From: Thelonectria olida
Lineage: Eukaryota; Ascomycota; Sordariomycetes; Hypocreales; Nectriaceae
DNA length: 64,000 nucleotides
NCBI GenBank assembly: GCA_020736575.1
Contig: JAGPYM010000016.1
Coordinates: forward strand, 434,001 to 498,000
Direction of reading: 5' to 3'
Position 1 is the first letter of the stretch, and the number at the start of each line of letters is the position of its first letter. The notes beneath the pieces are model-generated. The model did not search any database. It was not told the origin of the DNA and was given only the letters and a program-made list of their open reading frames with translations. A program made the translations under genes and the position numbers. Shown one piece after another: positions 44,470 to 57,441 of this stretch.

Positions 44470-46655
44470 ATGGGCGGCGTTGCCACAGCAGGCGGCACTC
44501 ATGATGCCGCGTTAGAAAGACGTCAGGCGTTGATGGGCGCAAGCGGAGCGCGAGCACTGGTCAAGAACTGGAAGGTCTTTCGAATTGCTGCATTTGCTTG
44601 CATCGGCGGTGTTCTCTACGGTTACAATCAAGGAATGTTCTCCGGCATTCTAACTATGCCGGCGTTCGGCAAACGTACGAACCGTCCGCCATTGCAAGCC
44701 TTTGCTCTATTTGCTGACAGTGCCCAGACATGGGTGTCTATATCACCGATCAGACCAAAAAAGGCTGGCTCACCTCAATTCTCGAACTGGGTGCCTGGCT
44801 TGGAACCCTTTTTTCTGGATTTATCGCCGAAGTGTTCTCTCGAAAGTACGGCGTCTTAATCGCAACCAGTGTCTTCATCGTCGGCGTAATTATTCAGGCG
44901 ACTGCAATCACGGCTGGCCATCAAGCGATCCTTGCCGGACGATTCATTACGTATGATAGCAATTCCCTATGTTTCACGCCGTTCCATCTAACCAGCGCAT
45001 AGCGGAATGGGAGTCGGTAGTCTCTCGATGATTGTGCCCCTGTACAATTCTGAATGCGCACCGCCGTTCGTCTCAACAGTGGCAGAAGAATCCCAAATTA
45101 TTCGCTAACTTAAGCCTTTAGAGAGGTTCGGGGAGCCCTAGTGGCCCTCCAGCAACTTGCCATCACCTTTGGCATCATGGTTAGTTTCTGGATTGATTAG
45201 TACGTCTGCGCAGCCTCACGCCAACAAACTCCCCGTTGACAAGATGACAGCGGATGCAACTACATCGGCGGCACAGGCGAAACGCAATCTGATGCAGCCT
45301 GGCTGGTTCCCATCTGCCTTCAGGTCGCACCTGCTATCATTCTTTTTATTGGGATGATATGGATGCCATTCTCGCCTCGTTGGCTCGTCCACCATGATCG
45401 AGAAGGGGAAGCTCGCGAGATCCTCGCCAACCTCCGCGATCTTCCCCCAGACCACGAACTCATCGAGCTCGAGTTCCTCGAGATAAAAGCCCAGTCTCTA
45501 TTCGAAAAGCGCAGTACTGCCGAGCACTTCCCGCAGCTACAGGAGCAGACCGCGTGGAACATCCTCAAGCTCCAGTTCATCGCCATCAAGGCCCTGTTCC
45601 AGAGTCGAGCCATGTTTAAGCGGGTCATTGTTGCAGTTGGAACCATGGCCTTTCAACAGTGGAGCGGGGTTAACGCCGTAATTTCGCCGTTCTTGAGCTA
45701 TCGTGAGTTTGTGTGCTGATCAAACTATCAGGTTCTCTACTACGCTCCGCAAATCTTTGGTCAACTCGGTTTGAGCTCCAACACGACGAGTCTTCTTGCG
45801 ACTGGCGTAGTTGGAATTGTCATGTTTATTGCGACCATTCCAGCTGTCTTATGGATCGACAGGGTCGGTCGTAAACCTGTGCTAACTGTAGGAGCGATTG
45901 GTATGGGCACTTGCCATCTAATCATCGCCGTCATCTTAGCCAAGAACATTGACCGCTTCCATAACGAACCAGCTGCGGGTTGGGCAGCGGTTTGTATGGT
46001 GTGGCTCTTCGTCGTTCACTTCGGTTGTGAGTAGATCTTCTTGAGCTTGCACTCCCCCGACGTCTCGCAGCAGTTGAACTGACCATAGGCAGATTCGTGG
46101 GGGCCGTGTGCGTGGATCGTCATTGCTGAGATCTGGCCTCTGAGCACACGACCGTATGGTGTATCACTTGGTGCTTCGAGCAACTGGATGTGAGTGACTT
46201 TGTATTACACTACAATGGACGAGAAGCTAATGACATTGCTTAGGAATAACTTCATGTATGTGTCCATCTTCACATTCCTAGCCTTGCATTTGTCTAACAT
46301 CAAGTCAGCGTCGGTCAAGTCACGCCAGACATGCTCACCAGCATCACATATGGCACCTACATTCTGTTCGGGCTACTTACCTACATTGGCGCTGCATTCG
46401 TCTGGTTCGTGGTTCCGGAGACAAAACGACTATCGCTTGAAGAAATGGTAAATTACGACCCTTCGTTCCCCATTGCGTCCATCTTCAACTAATCATTTTG
46501 TGTAGGATATCATCTTTGGGTCCAAGGGCGCGGCTCAGGCAGACACGGAGAGAATGGAGGAGATCAATCGCGAAATTGGTCTCGATAGACTTTTCAACCA
46601 AGACCAAGCTGAAGGCGACACTTTCGAAGATGTCGAAAAGAAGCACGACGTCTAG
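44470..46655 (+). CDS. MFS sugar transporter (hexose/quinate permease type)
   Basis: Ten exons (44470-44674, 44728-44950, 45003-45065, 45122-45199, 45251-45677, 45732-46026, 46093-46189, 46244-46255, 46309-46447, 46506-46655) give 562 residues in frame. Sugar-porter signatures are GVLYGYNQGMFSG, GFIAEVFSRKYG, LQQLAITFGIMVSFWIDYG, MPFSPRWLV, GVNAVLYYAPQIFG, WIDRVGRKPVL, and PETKRLSLEEM near the end. Exon 8 is only 12 nt (coding around Asn-Asn-Phe); without it the last two spans cannot be joined in frame. Unspliced, the locus looks broken, but with these introns it is complete. Substrate unknown. Confidence 0.82.
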
Positions 46656-46968
46656 ACCTTTGGAGGGCACGCCGAACAAATTCCAGGCCAATATGGCAGG
46701 CATCATCTGGTCACATGGGAGAAGCAATGCAGCACAAAAGTTGGGGTCGTTGTATGAGATCTAATAGTAAGGTATATTAAACTCTTCAGCTGCGCCAATC
46801 TATACTCTTTATCCCTATCAACACACTTACCAATTACCTAATTACCGTGCTTCAATATCCACTGTCTTCCTCAACTTGTCGTCGTTTGGCAATGATCTTG
46901 CAAACTTGAACATGATTGTTTCAGAGTCCCAATTTTCCTTTTCGGGTCCGCAAGTCCCCTAAGTCCCT
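46656..46968. other. Short convergent intergenic region
   Basis: 313 bp between the 3' ends of two MFS genes. AT-rich, no gene. Confidence 0.6.
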
Positions 46969-48773
46969 TTAGATGGAGGGAGACTGCTGGGGGTAGGTGG
47001 TGGACTGGGGGGGGGTCTTCGAGCCATTCTTCTCATCCGAGGGGGTGTTACTCGCCGTCTCAGCCTCCAGTCGACCAGCATTGCGTCGGCGGCGGAAACG
47101 GTCGTCGATATATCGGATAGTGGCCAAAACCAAGCCAAAGGTGAGCACGCCGATACCAATGCTGAAGCCACGGCGGTACAAGGGCTTGTCATCGGCTCGG
47201 AAGATCTGAGCACCGTAGATACCAGCGATGTTGGCACCCATAATGACCCTGGACGCATTAGTCAAGACCCTTTTCTCAAGAAGAAACAAGAAACTTACAT
47301 GGCCATGGCGAGGGCTCGCTCCTCGGAGTCATCACATGCGAGTGACATCCAAGCAATATTGAGCGGATGCGAGAAGGTGCCAAAGGTCTGGGTCCAGACG
47401 ACGCCAAAGTAGCGCACACCCTTCTTAGAAAGCTCCGTGAAAATGCGGTTGAAAACGTAACCGAGCAAGTGCATGCTTAGACCGGCAATGACAGTCTCAC
47501 CACGTCGATTGCTAATCGCAATCAGTTCAGTTAGCGATTGTCAGATATTGTTCGTTCGGGGTCGACTTACAAGTGATCCGAAACGTAACTGAACGAGAAC
47601 GACACGGGAATTTGAAGGAAGAGACCAACAGATGCCATGGCGTTACTGGTAAGCTGACCAAAGCCGAAGCTCCTAACGATGGATGGAGAGTACGTGTCAA
47701 AGGCACGCTGAGGTCCGTTGTTGGCCATGGTGATAAACAAGTGAGCCCAAAGGCGCCAGTTGGAGAACTAAGCACACGGAATGATTAGTAACAGTATCTC
47801 AGAGGAAGGCATCAGTTCACTCACGGCCTTCTTGAATGCATCCAGCCCAATGCGCTTCTTCTTCTTGCCCTTCATGGGGTCGTCGATGAGAACTCGATTC
47901 TGCAGAATGTGAAGCTCCCGTTCAGTGAAGAAGGAGAACTTCGGAAGGAAAGTGCTGCGAGGATTCTTGAACGAATCCGGGAGCAAGAAGCCCAAGACAA
48001 AACCACTAGCAATAGTAAAGGTACCCATGATCACGAACAGCCAGAACCAGCCGGCATGGCCGCCGACGCCACGCATATGGAGAATGCCGTAGGCCAGCAA
48101 CTTGGATGACGCTTGGCCGAACTGGTTGCCAAAGTAGAAAAACATGACTCTCTTGGCCGTTTCCTTGCGCGTGTACCAAGTCGACAGCGTCCAAAGACCT
48201 CCAGGTATAAAGCCCGACTCGGTCATTCCCAGGAGGAATCGAGTCGCGATGAATGAACCGTAACTGTTCTGGTAGGCCTGGAAGGTGCTGACTGTGCCAA
48301 AGAGGAACAGCTGCAGAGTGAGCCACTTGCCGGGGCCGACGCGGTAGAGAATCATGTTGGAAGGAATCTCGAACAAGACGATGCCGAGCGACAGCATCTG
48401 CTGGCCGACGTTGAATTGATCTTGGTTGATGCCGACATCTTCCATGAAGTTGTCCGTGATGGCGTTGGCGATGTTGCCTCGATCGAGTTCTGTTGAAGTA
48501 TGAGTTAGATGTAAGTCGCTATGTTGAGAGGGGGGTGTAAGATGGTGGACGTACGCAAGCAGAAGAAGCCCAGAGTCAAGAGGGGCATGATGATACAATC
48601 CAACCTTGGGTCCGTTAGCTAGATGCAACATTAAACATGCAGCAGTCCGTCCACACTCACTTTCTCTTGGCCTTGAGCTCCTCCTCTCTGCTCCAGTCGA
48701 CCTCTCGAGTGAGGGCCTCCTCATCGTCTCTCGGGCGGCCAAACTGGCTCGGGTCGGTCTCAAGCTTCGACAT
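46969..48773 (-). CDS. MFS transporter of the anion:cation symporter (allantoate/nicotinate permease) family; candidate hxnP
   Basis: Six exons (48773-48661, 48604-48555, 48489-47825, 47767-47571, 47511-47299, 47248-46969) give 505 residues. Family marks are LDRGNIANA after the first span, SLGIVLFEIPSNMILYRVGPGKWL, FLLGMTESGFIPGG, and a C-terminal tail RYIDDRFRRRRNAGR. This is the Dal5/Tna1 family, which carries allantoate, nicotinate and other carboxylates. A. nidulans hxnP encodes a nicotinate carrier of this general type, so this gene, 7.5 kb from hxnR, could fill that role, but three unrelated genes lie between and no exact cluster nonamer is upstream (only CGTGGGGGGA at 49114). I leave the symbol empty. 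Confidence 0.82.
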
Positions 48774-51773
48774 GGTTCAAGATGGTGTTTGAACTTGAGC
48801 TTGAAGAGTTTGTCCGTCTGTGATTGAGATTCTGTCACAACGGGCGGCACATGGTCACTTAAAATCCTTTACACAGTTTTGCCAAGATGTTCTTGCAGCA
48901 TTGCCAAGCAACTCCAAATACCTGCCAAGAAGCCGGAGAGGCAGTCCTGGCCGGTCTAGCCATGGTGACATGCGATGATCCGAGCACGTCATCAAAGAGG
49001 AATTCATGATAGGACGGTGCAGAGGACGCAACTCTAAGCTTGTTAGCGCCAGCTTTGTCCCCAAGAGCCAAAAGCCTGCCCGTTCTCGTCATTAACGCCT
49101 CCGATTTGTTATCCGTGGGGGGAATGGGAGGAGAAAATCTCTCACCTGGCGGCGTCTTCCAATGACAGTCCATCTTGAGGCTGTACTCCCCGCAGCGAGC
49201 CCAATGCCAAGTCTTCGGCTCTGATGGACTCCCCGTAGAGGAGGGTGGCGAGGGTCCGGCGGAAGACGCGTCCTCGTAAGAGAACCTCATGAATCTACGA
49301 ACCATGGGCTGTCGGGCCCTCGCATCCCTCGTCCCACGGATTTTCGAAACGTAACCCTTGCAAATACCTTTTGTCACGCTATTTTGTGCTCACCAAGCCC
49401 AAAGTCTCGCCCAGAGTCTCGCCCACTCACAGTCGGGGCTTCCCACGCTCCCTTCTTACGTGATTCCATGGGTGAAATGGCAGAGCCCAAGTTTGGGGGA
49501 ACAATTAAGCTTAACCGCAGTTTCTGGGCTTTATTATGTGGATCCCTGCAGAATGGTTTCCCAGCGACACGTCATGAATAGTTAGCGCCGGAACCATCGG
49601 TGTGCTCTCTTGGACTTTGACGAGTTCCGAAGGGATGGCGAAATGTCGAGGGCAATGAGCACATTGCTTGGCAAACGGATGAATGAAGCAGGTGGGTGGT
49701 CAAACAACTCAAGAGGCCTCTCGTGGAGCAGATAAGCAATACAATGCGTGATGAAGACACTGAATGTGGTCATTCTCCTTCGTCCAAGGAGGACTGTAGA
49801 TCAACCCATCCAGATCTCCCCCAAAGCCCGACTTCCGTTCTTTTCATCGCCATTCTCTTGAAGCGGGGCGATTGAAGCGTCAATCTGATCCACTACCCAG
49901 CTGTGGTGGATAGGATAACTTGAACGGGCCGTTCTCCCCCCCTCCATCTTCTCATAGCTCCATGTCGCAATCTCAGCCTCAGATATCCTGTTGGTCTTCC
50001 AGGCCTCTTGTCTTACCCCAAAGAGCTTGAACCCTTTAAATCGACCAATCTGCGTCACCCCTTGTGCTCGGCGGCCTGTCTTGGCAGTATATCACACGTC
50101 CCGCCCTCCACGCGGTGGCGGCAGCCAGACCTGCTTTTCAGCTTAGCTCTCGAGTCTGGACCAATGCCTTAGCGGAATATTCCATCATGTGAGCTCAGAT
50201 TCGCGGGAGAAACACTTATAATTGCTTTTTGTTTGCTGTGATTGACCATGGACTATTGGCGATGTTTCTCGCCGTCGCCGCGCAGATCAGAGCCATCAGG
50301 CGTGGTGGCGTCGACAGGAGCTGCGATACTGCCCCCATGATAGCCCATAGCTTACATTTCTATCATTTCAAGACGATTGTGCCATTTCTCTACAATTATG
50401 CGTGATGCATCAAAGCGTCCGAAGTATTTTGGTGTCGCGTGCGCTCGAGGACCCGGCATTGAGCATACGTTTCTGGAGGCTGCTTGGGAGACCCATGATC
50501 GTCTTACGACGGTACAATTAATAATCAGTTCATATTGCAGAGAACTACAATAGAAATCGTTTCTACTAGCTATAGATCATGCAAGAGAAATTCTGCTCTA
50601 AAAAGTCCTCATTTCTTGAAGATGAGAAGCCCCTCCACGACCCAACGACCTCAATGTGTGTCCCTCGGCCTACGTTCAGAAGACAGGCTTTGGTCAAAGA
50701 TGCCATTGGATCGCTATAAATGGCCGTTCGAGAACCACGTCTTCTTCATATCTCGAAAGCAGCTCTCTTCTGGCATTGGCCATTCGCTTCTCTCAAGGCT
50801 TCCCTCGGCGATTGCCAGATTGAGTAAACAGCTTAATCTACCCAAAACCAACGACACTTCATCAGTCGCGCCCATATCTTTGAAATATACGCTCCCACTC
50901 GATTCAAAATAATGGATTAGACCTCGGGCCTTATCTTGGAAGTCTATGAGAGTGCTCCAGGAGGCCTAGAATTAAGGTGCAGGGAGCTTCGCCAACTTCG
51001 ACACCGCCACAAACGAAAGGGGCAGAATTAAACGGATCATGGCGAAAGTACTAGATAAAACTGCAAAACTTTGGTTCCACATGTAATCGCTTGTGTTATA
51101 GAGTTGCAAAACAGGCATCGAGTTGACCGTTTGGGTGAACGGCACCCAAACGGTCAGATAGAACACATACAACTTATTACCTCGCCGCACATTTCAACAT
51201 CACAAGACACTGGGAAAATGCTCTCATGATCATAGTATAATTACAGGATATCACTAAAACAAATTGAGAGTAATACATGAAGGCTTTACTACTTCGCAAA
51301 GCAGTTATCAGTCACCTGAGCCCCAGGAGCCCAGTTCGCCAGCGCCGTCATTACAGAGCCACGAAACGGACCATAACTTCAGGGACAAAAGCATTGCCAT
51401 TTTAACAGAATCATAACTTTATTTGCATCTGCATAAGGCTGAAGTCATTGGGGGTCCACGGTGCAGACCAGTGAGTGTCATCGCAGGCTCGCAATGGGCT
51501 TGCGTCGTGAAGGGATGACACCATGCTCTTGCAAATCGAGGCAAGCCGTGATCAATAACATCCAATGCTTCCTCATGAGCTTTTAATTCCACGACTAGGT
51601 TCTCGCATCAATTCCATGGTCAAGGGCGACATGAAGATTACGAGCCATACTGCAGTCGCAGACGTAAACATGCGTCCGGTGTGAATGACGAGAATGAGGT
51701 TTCATCACTGTCCTTGTGAAATCAGACACAGACGATAGATCTCAGAGCCAATTACTACAAGTGTTATTTAACA
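48774..51773. other. Gene-poor region, first part
   Basis: Three kb of sequence upstream of the allantoate-family transporter. No gene with a recognisable domain. The open frames at 48859-49377 (minus) and 50535-50912 (plus) have no family resemblance and are not called. A short terminal coding-like segment on the minus strand at 51289-51378 is listed separately. Confidence 0.5.
51289..51378 (-). pseudogene. Possible relic of a coding 3' end
   Basis: 29 codons ending in TAG read SYGPFRGSVMTALANWAPGA and end near TDNCFAK, a composition that looks like a real protein tail, with a stop just before it. I do not recognise the family with certainty, and no upstream exon is evident. Confidence 0.25.
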
Positions 51774-51872
51774 ATGCGTGCTATCGTAGACTTCATGTCT
51801 TGTTGGTTCATGCCTTGTTGGCTCAGGCCGTGTTGGTTCATTCCGGTCGGGCTGCCGAAGGGTTATTTCTGA
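51774..51872 (+). CDS. 32-codon micro-ORF with Cys-Trp-x-x-Pro repeats
   Basis: An ATG at 51774 opens 32 codons containing three consecutive five-residue units (CWFMP, CWLRP, CWFIP) that match a 15-bp tandem repeat at 51800-51844. It is too short to judge as a gene. It may simply be the tandem repeat read in one frame. Confidence 0.2.
   Translation: MRAIVDFMSCWFMPCWLRPCWFIPVGLPKGYF
51800..51844. repeat. Three imperfect 15-bp tandem copies
   Basis: The units are TTGTTGGTTCATGCC, TTGTTGGCTCAGGCC and GTGTTGGTTCATTCC, preceded by a partial unit. A unit length divisible by three keeps the frame. Confidence 0.7.
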
Positions 51873-54800
51873 ACACTAACAACTGATCCTCCTTCAACAA
51901 GCGCGACAGAAGTGAGCGAGCTATATTTTTACACTTACTAATAAATATATATAGAGATATATTAAGGCCGTCAACTCAGGAGTAGCTAATGGCCTCGTGA
52001 TCAAGCCCAGGCTGAGCAACCTCGTTCTTTGTCCATCCAGAACTGAGATTCGGGCATGAGCTTCAGGCACGTGCTTCGCTCATAAGTACACGAATCAACG
52101 AGATACGCGAGACGAGGACGGTGCTCTCATATCCTTATTATCAGTGCAGACTATTCATGTTTTCCATGTTCCAAAAGTCATCGCAACAGCATGGCCCATT
52201 GCCCGTGGTTCGACCTGTGCACCTGGATACCCAACATACCCTACGTTCAAGATCGAGCCATAGCTCGCCTCACTTTATCGCACCAGTCATATAGGAGGGT
52301 GCCATTTTATGATTACATGGTTTATCCAAGTGTCGAGACGCTGACCCGAGTTCCGACTGTGCATTGTCACCGTCTGACGATGGATCTAGCGTCTGACACA
52401 CGTCACAAACAAACACTCGGAAGGCCACAGTGACACCAGCTGAGGTTGAGTGTCTTGACTTGTGTCAAGTCTTGACACTCTGTCTATCCCCAGCCAGTTC
52501 CGAGTGACGTCAAACCAGGTTGATGAATGGCCTCTAATTACAGTTCGGGCTCACGGCCGTTTCAGATGTACCCATGCGACCCCTTTTGCAAGGCAAGGAA
52601 GTGTGCGTCGTCTGGGAAAAAATTGGAGGCCAGTTCGGTGGATTAGTGGAGTTGAGTGGTATTGTCAGCACATCGCAATAATTAAGAGCTGGAAGGTTTG
52701 TTGTAGGCACATATGGGGGTGGGTAATCATTCTTTTCATGAAACGAGGACACAAGATAACTTGAAGACGTGTTGCACCTCCGTAATCAGTGTGTTACCGA
52801 GCATCGCCGATGCAGTGCGAGTCTCGTCTTGAATGACACTGCCGAATGAGCAGAGATCTTCCATTTCGAGGACTTGATCGACACGTAGATTAACCGCATC
52901 GCGGTTTCAAGATTTTGCAAATCAAAGCAAGCTAGGTCGTGTTATCTTGATCAAAGTCGTCTTCAATTAAAATAGAAAATCGCCAAGGTCGACGTGATAA
53001 AGGTGTTACAACGCTCACACATTATCTGTCACTTCCTAGTATTACCCGAGCAACTGCAGAATCGCCATTTGCCAGTAACACTCGATCCGGCAATCCAGGC
53101 ATCAGTGTGACGCTCTGTCCATTGATGGACAAACTACATCCTGCCTCATTCATCAGGTCATCATCCAACATGGATCTTGGATATTTGAGCCATCCTTCAC
53201 AATGAGCCAAAGTTACCCTACACAGGAGCAAGGGTCCCCCAAAACTCGAAGAAAATTGGTACATGGAGGGAAAAAAAAAAAGAAATTAAGAACAGAAATG
53301 AATGCCAAGCTCCCGTCCCTCACCACCCAACCGGCGCCTGTCGATTAAGCTTAATGTTTCTTCCTTGCCCTTGTTGCTCTCACAAAAACTCTTGGCGAAG
53401 AAATAACCTTACAGTGATTAGCGGCTTGGAATACGAGATATCATCGAGGATAACCGCTTCATCGGACTCTTGATCGATAAGTCGCGTTTCATGCTGAAAG
53501 CGCATTCAATAGTCATGACGGCTTATCATGAAGCATTTGCATGTTTGGTGAACAGAGGCATTCAAGTTGGTGCTCGGAGACCGATTACGGAAGACATGGC
53601 CGTTTTGCGGATATTTACCCCTGAGCTATTAGCCACGTCCGCTTCATCAAACCGTCGAGGGGAACTCTGTAGCTTGGAGAAACAAGTGCAGCGAATCCAG
53701 AACCGAGGGCCGTTGAGGTGATCCCAAATGCCGGTCCTCGGGCCAACTGCTCTCTGGGTGGAAAAAAGGGGTTGTGGTGTGGGAGACAGGGGCATTTAGA
53801 GCAGTTCAGCCGTTGTCCACTCAGCCACTAAGAGTGAACCATCACCGATGGGGTGGTGATAATCATATGCCGTTTGTAGTAGTTCACAGCATGTCTGGGT
53901 ACAGAGATAGCTGGAGCTGGCTTTGCCTGAGCGATTAACAGGAGTCTTCGTAGGGGGTCGAGGAGTCAGTTCAAAGATGCTGATGCCCTTGAGATGAAGC
54001 CATCCAGCATTCTTAGCGTTTCCGAGTGTGTCAGATATTGCCGGAACATGCGCCGAGAACATTTAGCGAACACTCGCGCTTGTCGCAGTTTCCCTTTTTC
54101 CACGTTCCAGAGCTCGGCCAATTGCTTGGCATCTTTCTTTTCGAACTGGCGATCGATCCCTCTTCTATGGGGGTGCGGCCAAAGTTTTCTGCCCATTCCA
54201 CATTCATTCATTAATCCCAGGTCTGGACATAAGATGCTGGAATAACGAAATTACCCGTTCCCCACCATGGAAATATTGTGTGGAATTGACAGCCACGATT
54301 AGACAAGAGCTTGTCCTTACCTGGCGATTGTTAGAGAATATTTCCTGAGTGGAGATGGGGCGGAAGGGACTGGTAGTTCGTCGACGCAAGCCTTTTGTTC
54401 CAATAGCGCACTGTGTCCGTTCTCGAGCGGAACGGGGAGCCCAGCCGTCTTTATCGACGCGATCTCAAACATCAGCCTTTCAACTGGGCTGAAAGGACGA
54501 CCAAATCCGACGCGTCAACGGGAGACGTTTGTTCATTGGGGCGGAGCGGAGTACAAACAAAAGTCGGGGAGTTTGTACTCTGGACACGAAGACATATTAC
54601 GTAGGGAGACGTCAGCACCGAGGAGAAAGGACTTTGGTCAGCAATGTTATCCAAGGAGTCAAGACTGTCTCGTCCTGAGTGGCGTCGACGCGCGGCGCAG
54701 CATTGCTGATTGGTTTGCAGAGCATCAAGGGGTCGGAGGAGATTGAAATCAGAATAAAAAAAAAGAGGGCCGGGGGAGTTCAACCTCCAAAGATCCACCA

Positions 54801-57441
54801 GCAATAGCCCTGCAACAGAGAAGGGATCATCAGGAGTTAACCCCAATGTCTTGAGATGCAGACGACGCAGATTGGGCAAGGAATCTATGGCGTTGACTCT
54901 CCAGCAGATGAGGCAATCCAAGAGAGGTCGTGTCACTCGCCGGTTTTGATGGTCATCCTGATTTACAAGAGAGTCGGGTCGGGGTGGTTGAGGGAGCCAG
55001 ACGCGCGTCGCACACGTTCAACAGCACCCCGAAGCCTCGCTCCAGGTCTCGAATTTGATTCCCGGCACTCAAATGTTGCGCATCCAGCGCCGGAACCACT
55101 CAGTCCTGACTGGCATGTCACTGATTGAGGCCCCCTGTTCCACTAGAGCTGTGGTTGTGTGGTACAGTATCCGTAAGATAAAACAAATGAATAACGCCAC
55201 ACATGAGACATCTGGAAGCAAACTCGGAGCGGGAGCCGCCCGGACCCTTTTCCTCCTTGGACAGTAAATGTTTGCATCACCCGCACGGCTCTTTGCAGGC
55301 TAAGGCGAGCGGGCAAACGGGAGGCGAGCATCCCACTCACTTGTTGGCCAAGTTTGACGGGGATTCTGGGATGAAGCGGTCCCGGGCAGACGAAGCGGCA
55401 GGGGGGGAGAACTTGGAGGCGGAAGATGACCCGGTTCTTTTTAATCTTCGCCTTCTCTTCCGCTTCAACTGTGGGAACTCAGCCGACGGCCATCGTCCAG
55501 CTGTGGCGGCTGGGGCATTAGCTTTGGGGAAGCTGAGTAGTGAAAAGGAGGGTGACTAGAGTTGGCCGTCGATGATGGTTCGAAGGGAGAGTCGGGTGAT
55601 GCAGGGAGGGATCGAAGGGATGTCTGTAATCAATGTCAGTGTCAAATATCCTCTCTCAGACTTAAACTTATTTAGAGATTGAGTCGATGTTGATGGTGTT
55701 GGTCGATGAGATCGGGCAGAGATACACGTAATGTTGTGGGCTCAATACGCCGTATTCGCCCATGCTGCCCAGTAACATCATCGGATGGCCTCCAGGCCAC
55801 CTCATCGCCAGGGTTGGACTGAAGATCGCGACCAGTGCGTTCCGTTTTAGGGAGTCTGGCACCTGTTGGCTCATCCCTGGCCATGTTGGGCCCTCCCATG
55901 TCCAACCATTGGCAGTTCGAAGCATTTGGCTTGCTCCTTGAGCTAGAGGTATCCATGCTCCCAGTCAAACGTGGAGAGAAGCTTGTTTTTTCCTCAGGCG
56001 CTCGGTGCGCGTCAGCCAAGGTCGAACGGGATAAAACCCTCCCCTGCAGCGTTGCCGAATCGCTGACTTGCTAATGACGCCCCCTCGGCGACTCTGCGAG
56101 TTCTTCACAGGGCCGCCGCCTCCCCTCCGTCACGCATATCGGCGATACGAGAAACCGCTGGGTACTGAAAAAAGACACGAAAAAGATGACTTGTCTGCAT
56201 GCAACCTCCTGAAGCGGTTCGAGGTCTCGTGAGACCTCACGAGGACACTCTGTTCAGCCTAGCAGCGGCTTAGGAAGGGGATGGTTATCGTGGTGCGTAT
56301 GGTGGGGTTAAGCCTTTAAAGAAGCTTGTGTGCAAACTTCGTAGTAGTCTGTCCCCCCCCGCCGGGCCATAGACGCGACTATTGCAGGCTAAGTAATGCG
56401 ATTTGGTGAGGGCCGTGGCCAGCGTCGTCTTTATTCGAATGCTTCATTGCTGCATTTGCCGCCAGTGGGTTGTTTGTTGATGGTCTTGAATTGAGAATTT
56501 GGGCCCTGGTCCAGTCCCGCATGCTTCAGTTAAATCCGGTAATCGCACCCCCTCCCGCGCTTACCCACTTTGCGCTACCTTCCGTTCATTCCTCCCCAGG
56601 GAGAGCCCCTGGATCTGGATCTTCTTTCGTCCAGTGGAAGGTGCAGCCAACAACGCGATTCGACCTTTCGAAATCCTTCCAAGTTCCACCGGGCCCTTTT
56701 CGTCACTGACGACGGACGCACAGTTGCTACACGACGGATATACTGTGGAATTTATATCAACATCCCTTGTTTGCTAGATTGACTTCGCAGTGAATCTAAA
56801 ATACACTGCAACGCTATTCGGAAGGTGATTACTGTGTACAGCGCCGGCAGCCATTGGCAACTTCCATGCGCTCTGCCTCCCGTCCCCTCCAAGTTCCGCT
56901 AAATTTACTTGCTCCTTCCCCATTTTCTTTCCCACATTCCCGTCCGCACCCAGGAAAGTGCACACCCCCTCAAACCCCCTACGCCTTCCATCCCCCCCTC
57001 CCACCAATTCACGAATGACATCCTCCCCCTTCTCCATCTTCAGTATTCGATTTCTTGTCCTTCATTCCTTAGACATCTCCTTGCGCTTCCCCTTTGCTCC
57101 CCTTTGATGGGTGTTTCTCTTTGTTCTTTTCGTTCTTTTTCTTAACCCATCCACTCGCTTCTTTCTCGGCATCCAACGTTTTCGTGCCTTGTTGCACCCG
57201 CCGTGACACTGCTCTTCAGCCAGGTCAGCCGCGCCAGAGCCCCGTCATTTGTTGGTTGGCTTGGCTTCGATCGATCTGTCTCCCGCGCAGGAACGTTGTG
57301 TCGCAGGACATCCTTTTCAGGATTTGGGGATCGTGCAGGATTCTTAGATTCTCTAACTGCATCGCCGGCAGTTGACCAGCAGCCCTGGACTCTTAATTCG
57401 AAAAAGTCGAGGGCGTCTCCCACTCTCGCATCACACGCACG
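51873..57441. other. Gene-poor region, second part, and long CT-rich leader of the Cas1p-like gene
   Basis: 5.6 kb without a supported gene. There is a hairpin-capable inverted repeat at 52448-52480 (GAGTGTC...GACACTC) and a poly-A run at about 53269. From about 56890 the plus strand becomes strongly pyrimidine-rich up to the ATG at 57442, as in promoters and 5' leaders of highly expressed fungal genes. Several short upstream ORFs lie in that leader. Confidence 0.5.

Noticed and set aside
44470..46655. Sugar transporter as a pseudogene
   Set aside because: The frame appears broken in several places, but ten exons with GT-AG introns, one of them 12 nt, give a complete 562-residue protein.
48859..49377. 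172-codon minus-strand frame upstream of the allantoate-family transporter
   Set aside because: No recognisable family, Arg/Ser/Pro bias typical of random frames in GC-rich DNA, and it lies in the expected promoter.
50535..50912. 125-codon plus-strand frame in the gene-poor region
   Set aside because: No domain and no supporting splice structure; may be chance.
52448..52480. Hairpin GAGTGTC...GACACTC as a regulatory RNA or terminator
   Set aside because: An isolated short inverted repeat with an internal mismatch and no transcript context.
55020..55100. tRNA-like GGTCTCGAATTTGATTCCCGG stretch
   Set aside because: The B-box resemblance is weak and no cloverleaf arms or A box could be fitted around it.
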